Shown piece by piece: positions 48,141 to 56,519 of a stretch of 64,000 nt of DNA (position 1 is the first letter of the stretch; each line of letters starts with the position of its first letter). Made by a program: the position numbers and the translations under genes. Source of the stretch: Nonomuraea sp. PA05 (GTDB taxonomy: Bacteria > Actinomycetota > Actinomycetes > Streptosporangiales > Streptosporangiaceae); contig NZ_VSEY01000016.1 of NCBI RefSeq assembly GCF_008086045.1, forward strand, positions 184,432-248,431. The letters run 5' to 3'. A model generated the notes under the pieces. The model ran no database searches. It had not been told where the DNA came from and saw nothing but the letters and a program-made list of their open reading frames with translations.

Positions 48141-49432
48141 TCGAGCTCCGCCGGACCAGGGGGCTGCGGCGCTGGAACTTCACCGAGCTCCGCCGGACCA
48201 GGGGGCCTCGGCGCTGGAACTTCACCGAGCTCCGCCACATGACGAACCTGTGGCGGCGCTGGGACGCCCTCAAGCTCCACCGCCTCACGCACCGATGGCA
48301 GCGCTGGGACGTCACGGTGCGGGACTTACCGTTCGGGCTGGCGCTGGCCGCCGCGTCCCTCCTTCCGGCGCTCCACGGCAAGGGCACGCAGGTCGGCGAC
48401 CTGCCGGTCACCCCCTTCGACGAGCTGGCGTACGTGGCGATCGCCCTCCAGACCCTCCCCCTCGCCGTACGCCGCCGCTGGCCGGCCGTCAGCCTCGCCC
48501 TCGTGTCGTCCGGCTTCTTGTTCGACCAGCTCCTCGTGTACCACGTGCTCGCCAGCAACGCGATGCCCCTCGCGCTCATCAGCGCGGGCGCCCACCTGAG
48601 GCACCACCGGCGCGTCGCCGTCGTACTCCTGTCCGCCGCGTACCTGGCGCTCGCCATCAGGCTCAACCTGCTCGGCGCGCCCGAGCAGCCGGAGGGGTAC
48701 GTGGTGTTCTACCTGGCGCTCGCCGCGGCCTGGGGCGTCGGCGTCTGGCTGCGCTCCACCCGCGCCGCCGAGGCCGAGCGCCGCCTGCGCGTCGCCGAGG
48801 CCACCCGCGCCGCCGAACGCACCCGCATCGCCCGCGAGCTGCACGACGTCGTGACCCACCACGTGACGGCGATGGTCGTGCAGGCCGAGGCGGCCCGCTA
48901 CCTGACCGCCGCCCCCGACCGCCTGGAGGAGACCCTGACCGCCGTCACCGACACCGGCCGCCGCGCCATCGCCGACCTGCGCCACATGCTCGACCTGCTC
49001 AAGGCCGACCACGACGGCGACGCCAGGACACCGTCCGCCGGCGACCTGCACGGCCTCGTCGAGCAGACCCGCCGGGCCGGCCAGCCCGTGGAGCTCACCG
49101 AGGAGGACGCACCGGCCCGGCCCGGCTCCGCCACCTACAGGAGCGCCGAGTTCGTCACGTACCGGGTCGTTCAAGAAGCCCTGACGAACGCCCTCAAACA
49201 CGCCCACGGCAGCCCCACCGCCGTCCGGGTGCGCTATGGCGAGAAGGAGATCACCGTGGAGGTCGGCAACGACGGCTCCGGCTCCCGCGCCGCCTCCCCA
49301 GGCGGCAGCGGGCGCGGCCTGGCCGGCCTGCGCGAGCGCGTGGACGCGCTGGGCGGCGAGTTCAGCGCCTCCACGCAGGCGGGCGGCGGCTTCCTCGTAA
49401 CGGCCCGCATCCCTGCGGGAAGCCCGTCATGA
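48137..49432 (+). CDS. Sensor histidine kinase (HisKA_3, NarL-partner type)
   Basis: 431 aa. A basic 55-residue N-terminal arm contains two exact-length copies of ELRRTRGxRRWNFT and a third partial. Membrane segments fill about 65-205. The phospho-acceptor is in RIARELHDVVTHHVTAMV and the ATP-binding domain ends in GRGLAGLRERVDALGGEF. Codon 64 is TTA (48326-48328). The partner response regulator begins 40 bases downstream. The signal is unknown. Confidence 0.92.
   Translation: MIELRRTRGLRRWNFTELRRTRGPRRWNFTELRHMTNLWRRWDALKLHRLTHRWQRWDVTVRDLPFGLALAAASLLPALHGKGTQVGDLPVTPFDELAYVAIALQTLPLAVRRRWPAVSLALVSSGFLFDQLLVYHVLASNAMPLALISAGAHLRHHRRVAVVLLSAAYLALAIRLNLLGAPEQPEGYVVFYLALAAAWGVGVWLRSTRAAEAERRLRVAEATRAAERTRIARELHDVVTHHVTAMVVQAEAARYLTAAPDRLEETLTAVTDTGRRAIADLRHMLDLLKADHDGDARTPSAGDLHGLVEQTRRAGQPVELTEEDAPARPGSATYRSAEFVTYRVVQEALTNALKHAHGSPTAVRVRYGEKEITVEVGNDGSGSRAASPGGSGRGLAGLRERVDALGGEFSASTQAGGGFLVTARIPAGSPS
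48143..48226 (+). repeat. Two 42-base tandem repeats at the 5' end of the histidine kinase gene
   Basis: Units 48143-48184 and 48185-48226 differ at about three positions and encode ELRRTRG(L/P)RRWNFT. A third, diverged copy begins at 48227. Confidence 0.85.
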
Positions 49433-49472
49433 ACGCCGTCGCAGGACCGCGCACCCCCACCGGAGCCCTTTC

Positions 49473-50132
49473 GTGAACGACCCCATCCGTGTCCTGGTCT
49501 GCGACGACCAGGCACTCATCCGCACCGGCTTCGCCACGATCATCGACGCGCAACCCGACCTGGAGGTGGTCGGCGAGTGCGGCGACGGCCGCGCCGCCAT
49601 CGACCTCGCCGGCCGTTTGCACCCGGACATCGTCGTCATGGACGTGCGGATGCCGGTGCTCGACGGCATCGAGGCCACCCGCCTGCTGGCCGGCGCCGGC
49701 GTCGACAACCCCGTCAAGGTGCTCGTCGTGACCACGTTCAACCTGGACGAGTACGTCTACGAGGCCCTGCGCGCCGGCGCGAGCGGCTTCCTCCTCAAGG
49801 ACGCGCCACCGGCCCAGCTCCTGCACGGCATCCGCACCGTCGCCACCGGCGCCGCCCTGCTCGCCCCCGAGGTGACGCGGCAGCTCGTCGGCCGGTACGC
49901 CTCACGCATCCGCCCCGCCAGTGACACCCCGGACGACGTGACACTGACGCCGCGCGAGCTGGACGTGTTGCGCCTCATCGCCGATGGGCGGTCCAACAGC
50001 GAGATCGCCGCCACGCTGGTGATCAGCCACGAGACCGTGAAGACGTACGTGTCGCGCATCCTCACCAAGCTCGACCTGCGGGATCGGGTGCAGGCGGTGG
50101 TGTACGCCTACCGCCGGGGGCTGGTCACCTGA
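49473..50132 (+). CDS. NarL/FixJ-family response regulator
   Basis: 219 aa. Receiver domain 1-120 with acidic pocket CDD (10-12), phosphorylation site Asp57 (VVMDVRMP), Thr in VVTTFN and Lys in FLLKDAP. The LuxR-type helix-turn-helix (about 152-210) reads LTPRELDVLRLIADGRSN and SHETVKTYVSRILTKL. It starts with GTG and partners the kinase just upstream. Target genes are unknown; the upstream CPBP gene is a candidate. Confidence 0.94.
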   Translation: MNDPIRVLVCDDQALIRTGFATIIDAQPDLEVVGECGDGRAAIDLAGRLHPDIVVMDVRMPVLDGIEATRLLAGAGVDNPVKVLVVTTFNLDEYVYEALRAGASGFLLKDAPPAQLLHGIRTVATGAALLAPEVTRQLVGRYASRIRPASDTPDDVTLTPRELDVLRLIADGRSNSEIAATLVISHETVKTYVSRILTKLDLRDRVQAVVYAYRRGLVT

Positions 50133-50193
50133 CGCCGTGACCCGTGGCCACGCCCGCCTTCACTCACCCGGCACGATCGTCCGCCCGTCGAAC

Positions 50194-50221
50194 CCCGTCC
50201 GACCCGGCCAGATCGGACGGG
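50194..50221. terminator. Bidirectional terminator hairpin
   Basis: CCCGTCCGA (50194-50202) pairs perfectly with TCGGACGGG (50213-50221) around a 10-base loop, between the convergent response regulator and oxidoreductase genes. Confidence 0.65.
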
Positions 50222-50234
50222 ATCCCGTCAACCG

Positions 50235-51122
50235 TCAGTCGTCACGACCGGGTTTGCTGAATTCCCCGATCAGCACCGGATACTGCTCCCCACCATGCCC
50301 GGCGGCGATCGCACGATCAGCCATCGCCTTCATCAGCTTCGGCAGTTCGGCATTGACCCCCACCGCCTCACTCTCCTCGATCAGATGCGCCATCGCCCGC
50401 GCATCGGTCTCCAAGGCCGACACCTCGGCCGGGAAGGCGCCCGCGTCGATCTGCTCCGCGTACCCGGGCAACCATTCGGCCACTGCGGCGGCGATCTGCC
50501 GGGCGAACGGCGCGTACGTCACGGCGTCCACACCGGCAGTCCTGAGCAGAGCCGTGCCCTGGAGCCACGCGTTCAGCACACTCCACATCATGGCCAGGCC
50601 CGCCACGTCGTACAGGGACGCCAGCCCGGGATCGGCCCCCAGGTAGGTGACGGTGCCGAGCGCACCGAGCGTCGACTCGTGCCCTTCGAAGTACGACTCA
50701 GGCCCGCTGTGCAGAATCACCGCCTCCGCGGTCCCGATCGCCGACGGAATGGCCATGACGGCACCGTCCAGGTAACGGGCGCCGCGCCGCTCAGCCCACC
50801 GGGCGGCCTCCCGCGCCTGGGCCGAGTCGCCCGAGGTCAGGTTGATCAGCATCACGCCGTCCAGCCCGCCCTCGCTCTCACCCAGCAGCTCGTACATGGC
50901 CTGGTAATCGGTGACGCAGACAATCACCACGGAACCCGCCTTGAGCGCCTCCCCCACGGTCGGCGCCAGCCTGGCCCCCTCGGCCACCAACTGGTCGGCC
51001 TTTGCGGCCGTACGATTCCACACGGTCGTCGGATGCCCTGCCTTCAGGAACGCGGCGGCGAGCGCCCGTCCCATCAGTCCGAGGCCGATGACCGCCACAG
51101 GTGTATCGCTTTTGCTGTTCAT
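50235..51122 (-). CDS. NAD(P)-dependent imine-reductase-like oxidoreductase
   Basis: 295 aa. N-terminal Rossmann domain with VAVIGLGLMGRALAAAFLKAGH (about 9-30; motif GLGLMG) and TTVWNRT, which marks NADP preference. The C-terminal helical dimer domain has EAVGVNAELPKLMKAMADRA, like imine reductases and beta-hydroxyacid dehydrogenase relatives. The catalytic Lys of hydroxyacid dehydrogenases is not evident, which favours the imine-reductase side. The ATG at 51122 is seven bases after a MerR-style promoter, so the message is probably leaderless. The MerR gene is divergent. Confidence 0.85.
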   Translation of the reverse strand: MNSKSDTPVAVIGLGLMGRALAAAFLKAGHPTTVWNRTAAKADQLVAEGARLAPTVGEALKAGSVVIVCVTDYQAMYELLGESEGGLDGVMLINLTSGDSAQAREAARWAERRGARYLDGAVMAIPSAIGTAEAVILHSGPESYFEGHESTLGALGTVTYLGADPGLASLYDVAGLAMMWSVLNAWLQGTALLRTAGVDAVTYAPFARQIAAAVAEWLPGYAEQIDAGAFPAEVSALETDARAMAHLIEESEAVGVNAELPKLMKAMADRAIAAGHGGEQYPVLIGEFSKPGRDD

Positions 51123-51129
51123 GGCAGCA

Positions 51130-51160
51130 TCGTCAACGTTGATACCGGTATGAAGGTCAA
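51130..51160 (-). promoter_or_regulatory. MerR-type promoter for the imine-reductase-like gene
   Basis: On the minus strand TTGACC (51160-51155) and TGACGA (51135-51130) are separated by 19 bases that contain a perfect palindrome ATACCGGTAT (51142-51151). This is the over-long spacing used by MerR activators, and a MerR gene starts 11 bases away on the other strand. Confidence 0.65.
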
Positions 51161-51171
51161 GTGAGGTTGCG

Positions 51172-51579
51172 ATGCTGATCGGAGAACTGAGCCGCCGGAC
51201 GGGCGTGAACACCCACCAATTGCGCTATTACGAGGCTCAGGGCCTGCTCAACGCGGAACGCGGGGCGAACGGTTACCGCGAGTACGACGAGAGCGCCGTG
51301 CTGCGCGTGAAGCAGATCCGGCACCTCCTCGGCGCCGGCCTGTCCTCCGAGGACATCGCTTACCTGCTGCCCTGCGCGGTCGGAGAAACCCCGGAACTGC
51401 TGGGATGCCCCGAACTGCTGGCCGCGATGCGGTCACGACTGCAGCGCCTTGACGACCAGATGAACCGGCTCGCCCGATCCCGTGTCGCCCTCGCGGACTA
51501 CATCGACGCGGCCGAACGCATGGCCGGCGAGCACTATCCCCCGTTCGACGATGCCAGCCAGGAGCCCATCCCCGCCTGA
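51172..51579 (+). CDS. MerR-family transcriptional regulator
   Basis: 135 aa. MLIGELSRRTGVNTHQLRYY (1-20) is the helix-turn-helix; EAQGLL and NGYREYDESAV form the wing. The C-terminal part has CAVGETPELLGCPEL with two Cys, then a long helix. It is divergent from the imine-reductase-like gene and most likely activates it. Confidence 0.92.
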   Translation: MLIGELSRRTGVNTHQLRYYEAQGLLNAERGANGYREYDESAVLRVKQIRHLLGAGLSSEDIAYLLPCAVGETPELLGCPELLAAMRSRLQRLDDQMNRLARSRVALADYIDAAERMAGEHYPPFDDASQEPIPA

Positions 51580-51990
51580 CCTGACTACGCCATGGAGTTC
51601 ATTTCGCCGACTCCATCCAGACCTCCAGCGGTTCTCTCCGCCGAACGTGCCGGCCACGCTGCTCCAGCCCATCTTCCCGACCGAACGTCCGGCGGCGGGT
51701 TGGGGAGCCGGCTCTAACTGGCCGACGTTCGCGTCATCGAGCGGGAAGCCTTTCGCACCGCTCATCTCCTCCAGGCGGCCACCAAGGCACCGCACGCCAC
51801 GCATCCCGATCGGCGCACCAACGACGGCAGCCCCCTTCAACATACTGCCGATATACCGCCGCTCCTTATGGTCGCCCCCGTGGAAAAGCCACAACACCCG
51901 GGCATTCACCGACCTCATGAATCGCATGTCCGCGCCCATCCGGCCGACGCCCGAATGCTCTCCTTCTTGCCCCGAAGCCCAGGAGGAACA
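51580..51990. other. Gene-free stretch of 411 bases
   Basis: No reading frame here has convincing coding bias. A minus-strand open stretch runs from 51939 into the MerR gene but shows no recognised domain and no ribosome site. The last bases (51981-51986, AGGAGG) are the ribosome site of the M23 peptidase. The stretch may hold old gene debris and the promoter of that gene. Confidence 0.4.
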
Positions 51991-53298
51991 GTGTCTCGAT
52001 CCGCCCTCTTACGCTCCGCTCTCACCACAACACTCGTAGCCGCATTCACCATCGCCACCACGACGACCAGCCAGGCGATGGCGGCCCCCGATCTCCAGCT
52101 CCCCTTCCCCTGCGGCCAGCAGTGGCGCCTGGACACCTGGGCCCACGCCCCCGCCCTGGACATGGTGAAGGAGCCCGACCAGCACGGCACCGAAGGAGCG
52201 ACCCTCATCGCCCCCGCCGCGGGAAAGGTGAACAAGTCCGTAAGACACGCCAACGCCGGCAACATGATCCAGATCAACCACGGCGGCGGCTACTTCACCA
52301 CCTACATCCACCTGCAGTCCCGAGACGTGTCGGTCGGCGACACGGTGCAGCGCGGAACGGTGATCGGCAAGGTCGGCAAGGACGGCGAAACCGCGAACGG
52401 CCACCCGCACCTGCACTTCGAGCTCGGCTACGACTCCAACGGCGACGGCTCGGCCTCCTGGGGCTTCGAGGGCTCGGAGCGGGTCAGACCCACCTTCAAC
52501 GGCGTCACCTACGGCCAGTCGGACAACCGAACCTGGCGTAACGTCACCAGCCGCAACTGCGCCACCCCCTCCCCCGAGGGCCGCGCCTCGATCTACGGCG
52601 TACTCCCGGACGGCCGCCTCACCTACACCGCCATCGACGCGGCCACCGGCAAACGCACCCACGGCGCAGTCGTATCCACCGCCACCCTCGGCTTCACCCC
52701 CAAAGCCATCGCCACCCTCAACTTCAACACCCTCCTGGTCACCAAGAACGACTCCAGCGGCATGCTCTACCGCGTCGACATCCGCACCAACAACGAGACC
52801 CTCGAATTCGAACCCCCCGTCCAGCTAGGCACCGGCTACACCCACGACCATCTCGCCTACGACGGCAAAAGCCACCTCTACGGCATAGCCGACGGCACTC
52901 TCCGCCGCTACACCATCACCGCGACCAAGCCCGCACTCACCAACATCACCGACAACACCCTGATCGGCACCGGCTTCACCCTCAAAACTCTCACCACCAC
53001 CGGCGCCGACTGGCTCCTCGGCACCACCGCCGGCGGCCAGCTCATCTCCTACCGCATCAACGGCGCCGGCAACTGGCAACGCCACCAACTCCGCGACGCC
53101 ACCTGGCAAGGCTTCGACCACCTCCTCTCCCCCGGCGCAGGCGTCTACTACGGCCACGCCCCCAACGGCTCCCTCCACCGCTATCACGACGCCGACCCCT
53201 ACGACGGCCAGGACAACGACCTCACCGGCCCTGACACCGTCGATGCCACCGGCTGGTCCCAGACCCTCCTGTCCGCCCAGCCCGCCACCGTGAGCTGA
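51991..53298 (+). CDS. Secreted M23 peptidase with C-terminal tachylectin-like beta-propeller
   Basis: 435 aa. The GTG at 51991 follows AGGAGG and opens a signal peptide (VSRSALLRSALTTTLVAAFT, cleavage near AMAAP). The LysM-free M23 domain (about 30-190) has the zinc residues in LDMV, a YIHLQSRDVSVGDTVQRG strand and HPHLHFELG. Residues from about 195 repeat blades such as IYGVLPDGRLTYTAID and LYGIADGTLRRYTI, a five-bladed carbohydrate-binding propeller type. It would cut peptidoglycan cross-bridges or other extracellular peptides. The canonical first metal motif HxxxD reads as ALDM here, so activity is not certain. Confidence 0.88.
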   Translation: MSRSALLRSALTTTLVAAFTIATTTTSQAMAAPDLQLPFPCGQQWRLDTWAHAPALDMVKEPDQHGTEGATLIAPAAGKVNKSVRHANAGNMIQINHGGGYFTTYIHLQSRDVSVGDTVQRGTVIGKVGKDGETANGHPHLHFELGYDSNGDGSASWGFEGSERVRPTFNGVTYGQSDNRTWRNVTSRNCATPSPEGRASIYGVLPDGRLTYTAIDAATGKRTHGAVVSTATLGFTPKAIATLNFNTLLVTKNDSSGMLYRVDIRTNNETLEFEPPVQLGTGYTHDHLAYDGKSHLYGIADGTLRRYTITATKPALTNITDNTLIGTGFTLKTLTTTGADWLLGTTAGGQLISYRINGAGNWQRHQLRDATWQGFDHLLSPGAGVYYGHAPNGSLHRYHDADPYDGQDNDLTGPDTVDATGWSQTLLSAQPATVS

Positions 53299-53325
53299 GC
53301 ACGCCTGACAGAAGTCCCCTCATAC

Positions 53326-53362
53326 CGTCCGGCCCCGGCATCATGCGGGGTCGGACGTTTTT
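53326..53362 (+). terminator. Intrinsic terminator of the M23 peptidase gene
   Basis: CGTCCG-G-CCCCG pairs with CGGGG-T-CGGACG (12 bp including one G-U) and is followed by TTTTTG. An outer CCTGACA (53304-53310) and TGTCAGG (53362-53368) add a second arm. This is the clearest classical terminator in the window. Confidence 0.85.
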
Positions 53363-53637
53363 GTCAGGGCCTGGAGACGTAATGGCAGCACAACGTCCGC
53401 AACTCGTTCGGCGCCGCCCTCAGAAAGGCCGACTTCACCCACAGGATTGGAAGACACAGCACCGCAACTTCGCGAGACCTCAGAACACCGGGCTGCGACT
53501 CAGAGGGTGGTCTGTGAGCCTATGCACCCGCGCTCGGCGTGAGCACACTGGACCGATCATCTCCGGATCACCCGCAAGACCTTGCTCGTCCTGGCCGCCG
53601 ACCCCGATCCGGCGCCCCGCCGTCACCGGCTCCCGTG

Positions 53638-53845
53638 GTTCCCGATCACCCCGCCTACCAGCACATTCTCACCCTCATGACCAGCACCGGCCAGCCCACA
53701 CGAGCGCGCGACCTCTGCCTGCCCCTGGACCTGCCCCTGGAGCGTAAGAACATCGAGAACACCCGCGCCAAACTCAAACGCCCTGGTCACCCTCGGCACT
53801 TTCGTGGAGACCGAGCCGGGATTGTTCACTCAGCCGCGTCCGTAA
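53638..53845 (+). pseudogene. Frameshifted C-terminal fragment of an actinobacterial winged-helix-like protein
   Basis: The frame first reads VPDHPAYQHILTLM, then RARDLCLPLDLPLERKNIEN followed by TRAKLKR; at about 53785 it shifts by one and continues LVTLGTFVETEPGLFTQPRP to a TAA at 53843. Joined, this is the tail often seen at the end of IS-associated or hypothetical actinobacterial proteins. No intact start is upstream. Confidence 0.55.
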
Positions 53846-54279
53846 CCCGGCAACGAGCCCGTGACCAGCCCTCCTCATGCAGCGCAAGCGATCAGAGGGA
53901 CATCAACTCGCGAACCGCCCCCATAAATCCATGAGCGCCGGGCGAAATCCCTGTAGGGCGAATGTCAGCCTGGTGGCCGTAGTCATCGATTCGCTCGCGA
54001 TCGCGGCGTGAACTTCGCCTTGCGGATCGTCTCGATCGGGGTTTGGGCGTAGGGCAGTGGGCGCCTGACCGACGGCGGGCTGGTCGGCCTCCCGCAGGTG
54101 GAACGGAACGGACTCGGTGCTGAGGAAATTCGACGGCGTCTGCGGCGTCGCTGCCGTCGACCATTCGCCTGACGGCCGGCGCCCTTCGCGAAACGGACGC
54201 GGCCAAGGACGATGACGAGCTCCGATCCTCGTCAGGCCGCGGGACGGGCCCTCTGATCACCCGCGCGTCCCCATCAGCG
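53846..54279. other. Gene-free stretch
   Basis: Open stretches exist on the minus strand (for example 53892-54260) but they lack a recognisable domain and codon bias is poor. Probably debris of older genes; nothing reliable is called. Confidence 0.35.
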
Positions 54280-54753
54280 CTACGGCCCGCCTGGAGTGAC
54301 GATTCGCCGATTGTGGTGATCCACCAGTCGGGACAGCACCTCGGTCAGCTGCTGTCGCTCCTGGGGTGACAGCGGAGCCAGCAGTTCGTCCTGGCTTACG
54401 GCCAGCCGCTTCTCCAGTCGCCGCAGCTGCCGCTTGCCCGCTGAGGTCAGCGAGACGATGTTGCGCCGCCGATCGAAGGAGTCCGGGGTGCGCTCGACCA
54501 GCCCGCGATCGGCGAGTTCGTTGATCGTCGCGACCATGTCGCTGAGATGGATGCCACTACGGCGGCCCAGCGCGGCCTGGCTGGCCGGGCCGGACTCCTC
54601 CAGCGTCGCCAGCAGGCGGTAGTGGTAGCCGCGGGCGCCGACGGACGAGAACCCATCGCCAACCAAGCGGTGCGCGTGGTTGGCGGCCTGGCCGAGCAGC
54701 CAGCTGGGCAGGCCCTCCCACTTGGCGGGCGTCTCCTCGGATGGGTTCTCCAT
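54280..54753 (-). CDS. MarR-family transcriptional regulator
   Basis: 157 aa. The winged helix (about 50-110) reads LGRRSGIHLSDMVATINELADRGLVERTPDSFDRRRNIV (in parts: SGIHLSDMVATINELADRGL and DRRRNIVSLTSAG), with the MarR wing Arg-rich DRRR. The helices at both ends form the dimer. It is divergent from the epoxide hydrolase gene, with inverted repeats in the gap, and is a likely repressor of it. Confidence 0.9.
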   Translation of the reverse strand: MENPSEETPAKWEGLPSWLLGQAANHAHRLVGDGFSSVGARGYHYRLLATLEESGPASQAALGRRSGIHLSDMVATINELADRGLVERTPDSFDRRRNIVSLTSAGKRQLRRLEKRLAVSQDELLAPLSPQERQQLTEVLSRLVDHHNRRIVTPGGP

Positions 54754-54769
54754 GCGACAAGTCTAACAA

Positions 54770-54819
54770 ATCGTTTGACGCCCTAATGATCGGTGTTATC
54801 GTTAGTAGAGCAAACGATA
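54770..54819. promoter_or_regulatory. Candidate MarR operator
   Basis: ATCGTTTG (54770-54777) and CAAACGAT (54811-54818) are exact reverse complements. A second pair TATCGTT (54797-54803) and AACGATA (54813-54819) is closer. The whole region is AT-rich and lies between the MarR and epoxide hydrolase genes. Confidence 0.55.
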
Positions 54820-54867
54820 GAGACATAAATGTTTGCCGTCCAAATGAACCTTCCTGGAGCCGAAATC

Positions 54868-55974
54868 ATGATCAAGCCGTTCCGCATCGACATCCCCCAG
54901 GCCGACCTCGACGACCTGACCGACCGGCTCGCCCGCACCCGCTGGCCCAACGAGGTCGCCGACGCCGGATGGGACTACGGCTTCCCGCTGGCACGGCTCA
55001 AGGAACTGGCCGAACACTGGCGCACCGGCTACGACTGGCGTGAGCACGAGGCCAAGCTCAACGAGCTTCCGCACTTCACCACCGAGATCGACGGACAGAG
55101 CATCCACTTCGTCCACGTCCGGTCTTCGAATCCGGACGCGCTCGCGCTGATCCTCACCCACGGCTGGCCCGGCTCGTTCCTGGAGTTTCTCGACATGATC
55201 GAACCGCTGTCGCACGACTTCCACCTGGTGATCCCGTCCATCCCGGGCTATGGCTTCTCCGGGCCGACCCACGAGCGTGGCTGGGACATCGTCCGGGTCG
55301 CGCACGCGTGGGCCGAACTGATGCGCCGTCTCGGCTACGAGCGCTACGGCGCGCAGGGCGGCGACTTCGGCGCGGGCATCTCCCTGGCACTCGGCGCGCT
55401 GGCGCCCAAGCAGGTCGTCGGGGTCCACGTCAACTACCTGCCGACCCGGCCGGCTCCCGACGCCGACATCGAACTGTCCGCAACGGACGAAGCCCGCCTC
55501 GACAAGGTCAGGCAACTCATGGCGAATCGTCCGCCGTACCAGACTCTGCAGGCCCTCACCCCGCAGACCATCGGCTACGCCCTGACCGACTCGCCGGTCG
55601 GCCAGCTCGTCTGGATCGCCGAGCGCTTCGCACAGTGGACCGATCCACGCTCCCCGATCAGCGACGAGCGGATGCTCACCAACATCTCGCTGTATTGGCT
55701 GACCGCCACCGCAACCTCCTCTGCACGGCTGCACCACGACACCCCGCGGCGGACCGAGCCATGCCCGGTACCGATCGGCGTGGCGGTGCTGCCACACGAC
55801 ATCACCCAGTCAGTACGACCGCTGGCCGAGCGACTGTACGACATCAAGCACTGGTCAGAGTTCGACCGCGGCGGCCACTTCGCCGCGATGGAGGTGCCCG
55901 ACCTGCTCGCCGAGGACGTCCGGGACTTCTTCCTCACCTGCCTCAAGCACGACCGCCAGGACGCTTCCCGCTAG
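54868..55974 (+). CDS. Epoxide hydrolase, EHN-domain type
   Basis: 368 aa soluble alpha/beta hydrolase. Start at the ATG at 54868 (MIKPFRIDIPQADLDDL) behind GGAG; the extension to 54829 has no ribosome site. The N-terminal EHN lid (about 1-105) is followed by the oxyanion loop HGWPGSF, the nucleophile Asp in AQGGDFGAG and the His in FDRGGHFAAMEVPDLL. PGYGFSGPT is also typical. The enzyme opens epoxides of hydrophobic substrates. The NTF2-like gene follows 76 bases later and probably belongs to the same unit. Confidence 0.94.
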   Translation: MIKPFRIDIPQADLDDLTDRLARTRWPNEVADAGWDYGFPLARLKELAEHWRTGYDWREHEAKLNELPHFTTEIDGQSIHFVHVRSSNPDALALILTHGWPGSFLEFLDMIEPLSHDFHLVIPSIPGYGFSGPTHERGWDIVRVAHAWAELMRRLGYERYGAQGGDFGAGISLALGALAPKQVVGVHVNYLPTRPAPDADIELSATDEARLDKVRQLMANRPPYQTLQALTPQTIGYALTDSPVGQLVWIAERFAQWTDPRSPISDERMLTNISLYWLTATATSSARLHHDTPRRTEPCPVPIGVAVLPHDITQSVRPLAERLYDIKHWSEFDRGGHFAAMEVPDLLAEDVRDFFLTCLKHDRQDASR

Positions 55975-56050
55975 GTGCTCGTGCCACTGAGAACTGGTCG
56001 TGAGGCGGCCAGACGAGCCAGTGGCCGCCTCCAACCACGAGGAGATCATC

Positions 56051-56482
56051 ATGACCGCCACTGAAACCCTGATTCGCGCCCTCGCTGACCGCGCCGAACT
56101 GGCCGACCTGGTCGCCCGTCACAGCCTATGGGTCGACGAGTTCCGCTACGACGAGACCGACCGGCTCTTCACCGAGGACGTCGTCGTCAAGGCCCCCCGT
56201 GGGGAGGCCCACGGCATCAAGGAACTCATCGAGCTTGTAAGCGCGCACCGCGTGTACGCACGCACCTTGCACAACAAGACCAACCTCGTCATCGAGGTCG
56301 ACGGCGAGACCGCCACGGTACGGGCCCACGACGTCGCCGTCTATGTCATCGACGACAAGACGGCGGCCGTCGCGGCCGGGATCATCCGCTACGGAGCGCG
56401 CCGCACCGAAGACGGCTGGCGCTTCGACCACCTCGAAATCACCCCGATCGCCGTCACCGAAGCCCTGGACCGGGCCATCTAG
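56051..56482 (+). CDS. SnoaL-like / NTF2-fold protein
   Basis: 143 aa. It begins TATETLIRALADRAELADLVARH, the helical hairpin of SnoaL_4-type proteins, and has VDEFRYDETDRLFTEDVVV and AHRVYARTLHNKTNLVI. GAGGAGA precedes the ATG. Family members act as small isomerases, cyclases or dehydratases in secondary metabolism and hydrocarbon breakdown. It is in line with the epoxide hydrolase and ends at a strong terminator. Confidence 0.86.
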   Translation: MTATETLIRALADRAELADLVARHSLWVDEFRYDETDRLFTEDVVVKAPRGEAHGIKELIELVSAHRVYARTLHNKTNLVIEVDGETATVRAHDVAVYVIDDKTAAVAAGIIRYGARRTEDGWRFDHLEITPIAVTEALDRAI

Positions 56483-56519
56483 GTCACGCCAACACAAGCC
56501 GACCTGTTCTCACCCCGTC

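Noticed and set aside
51433..51939. 168-codon minus-strand frame after the MerR gene
   Set aside because: No recognisable domain, no ribosome site and partial overlap with the MerR coding region.
53892..54260. 122-codon minus-strand frame
   Set aside because: Ser/Arg-rich without domain or coding bias; treated as gene-free.
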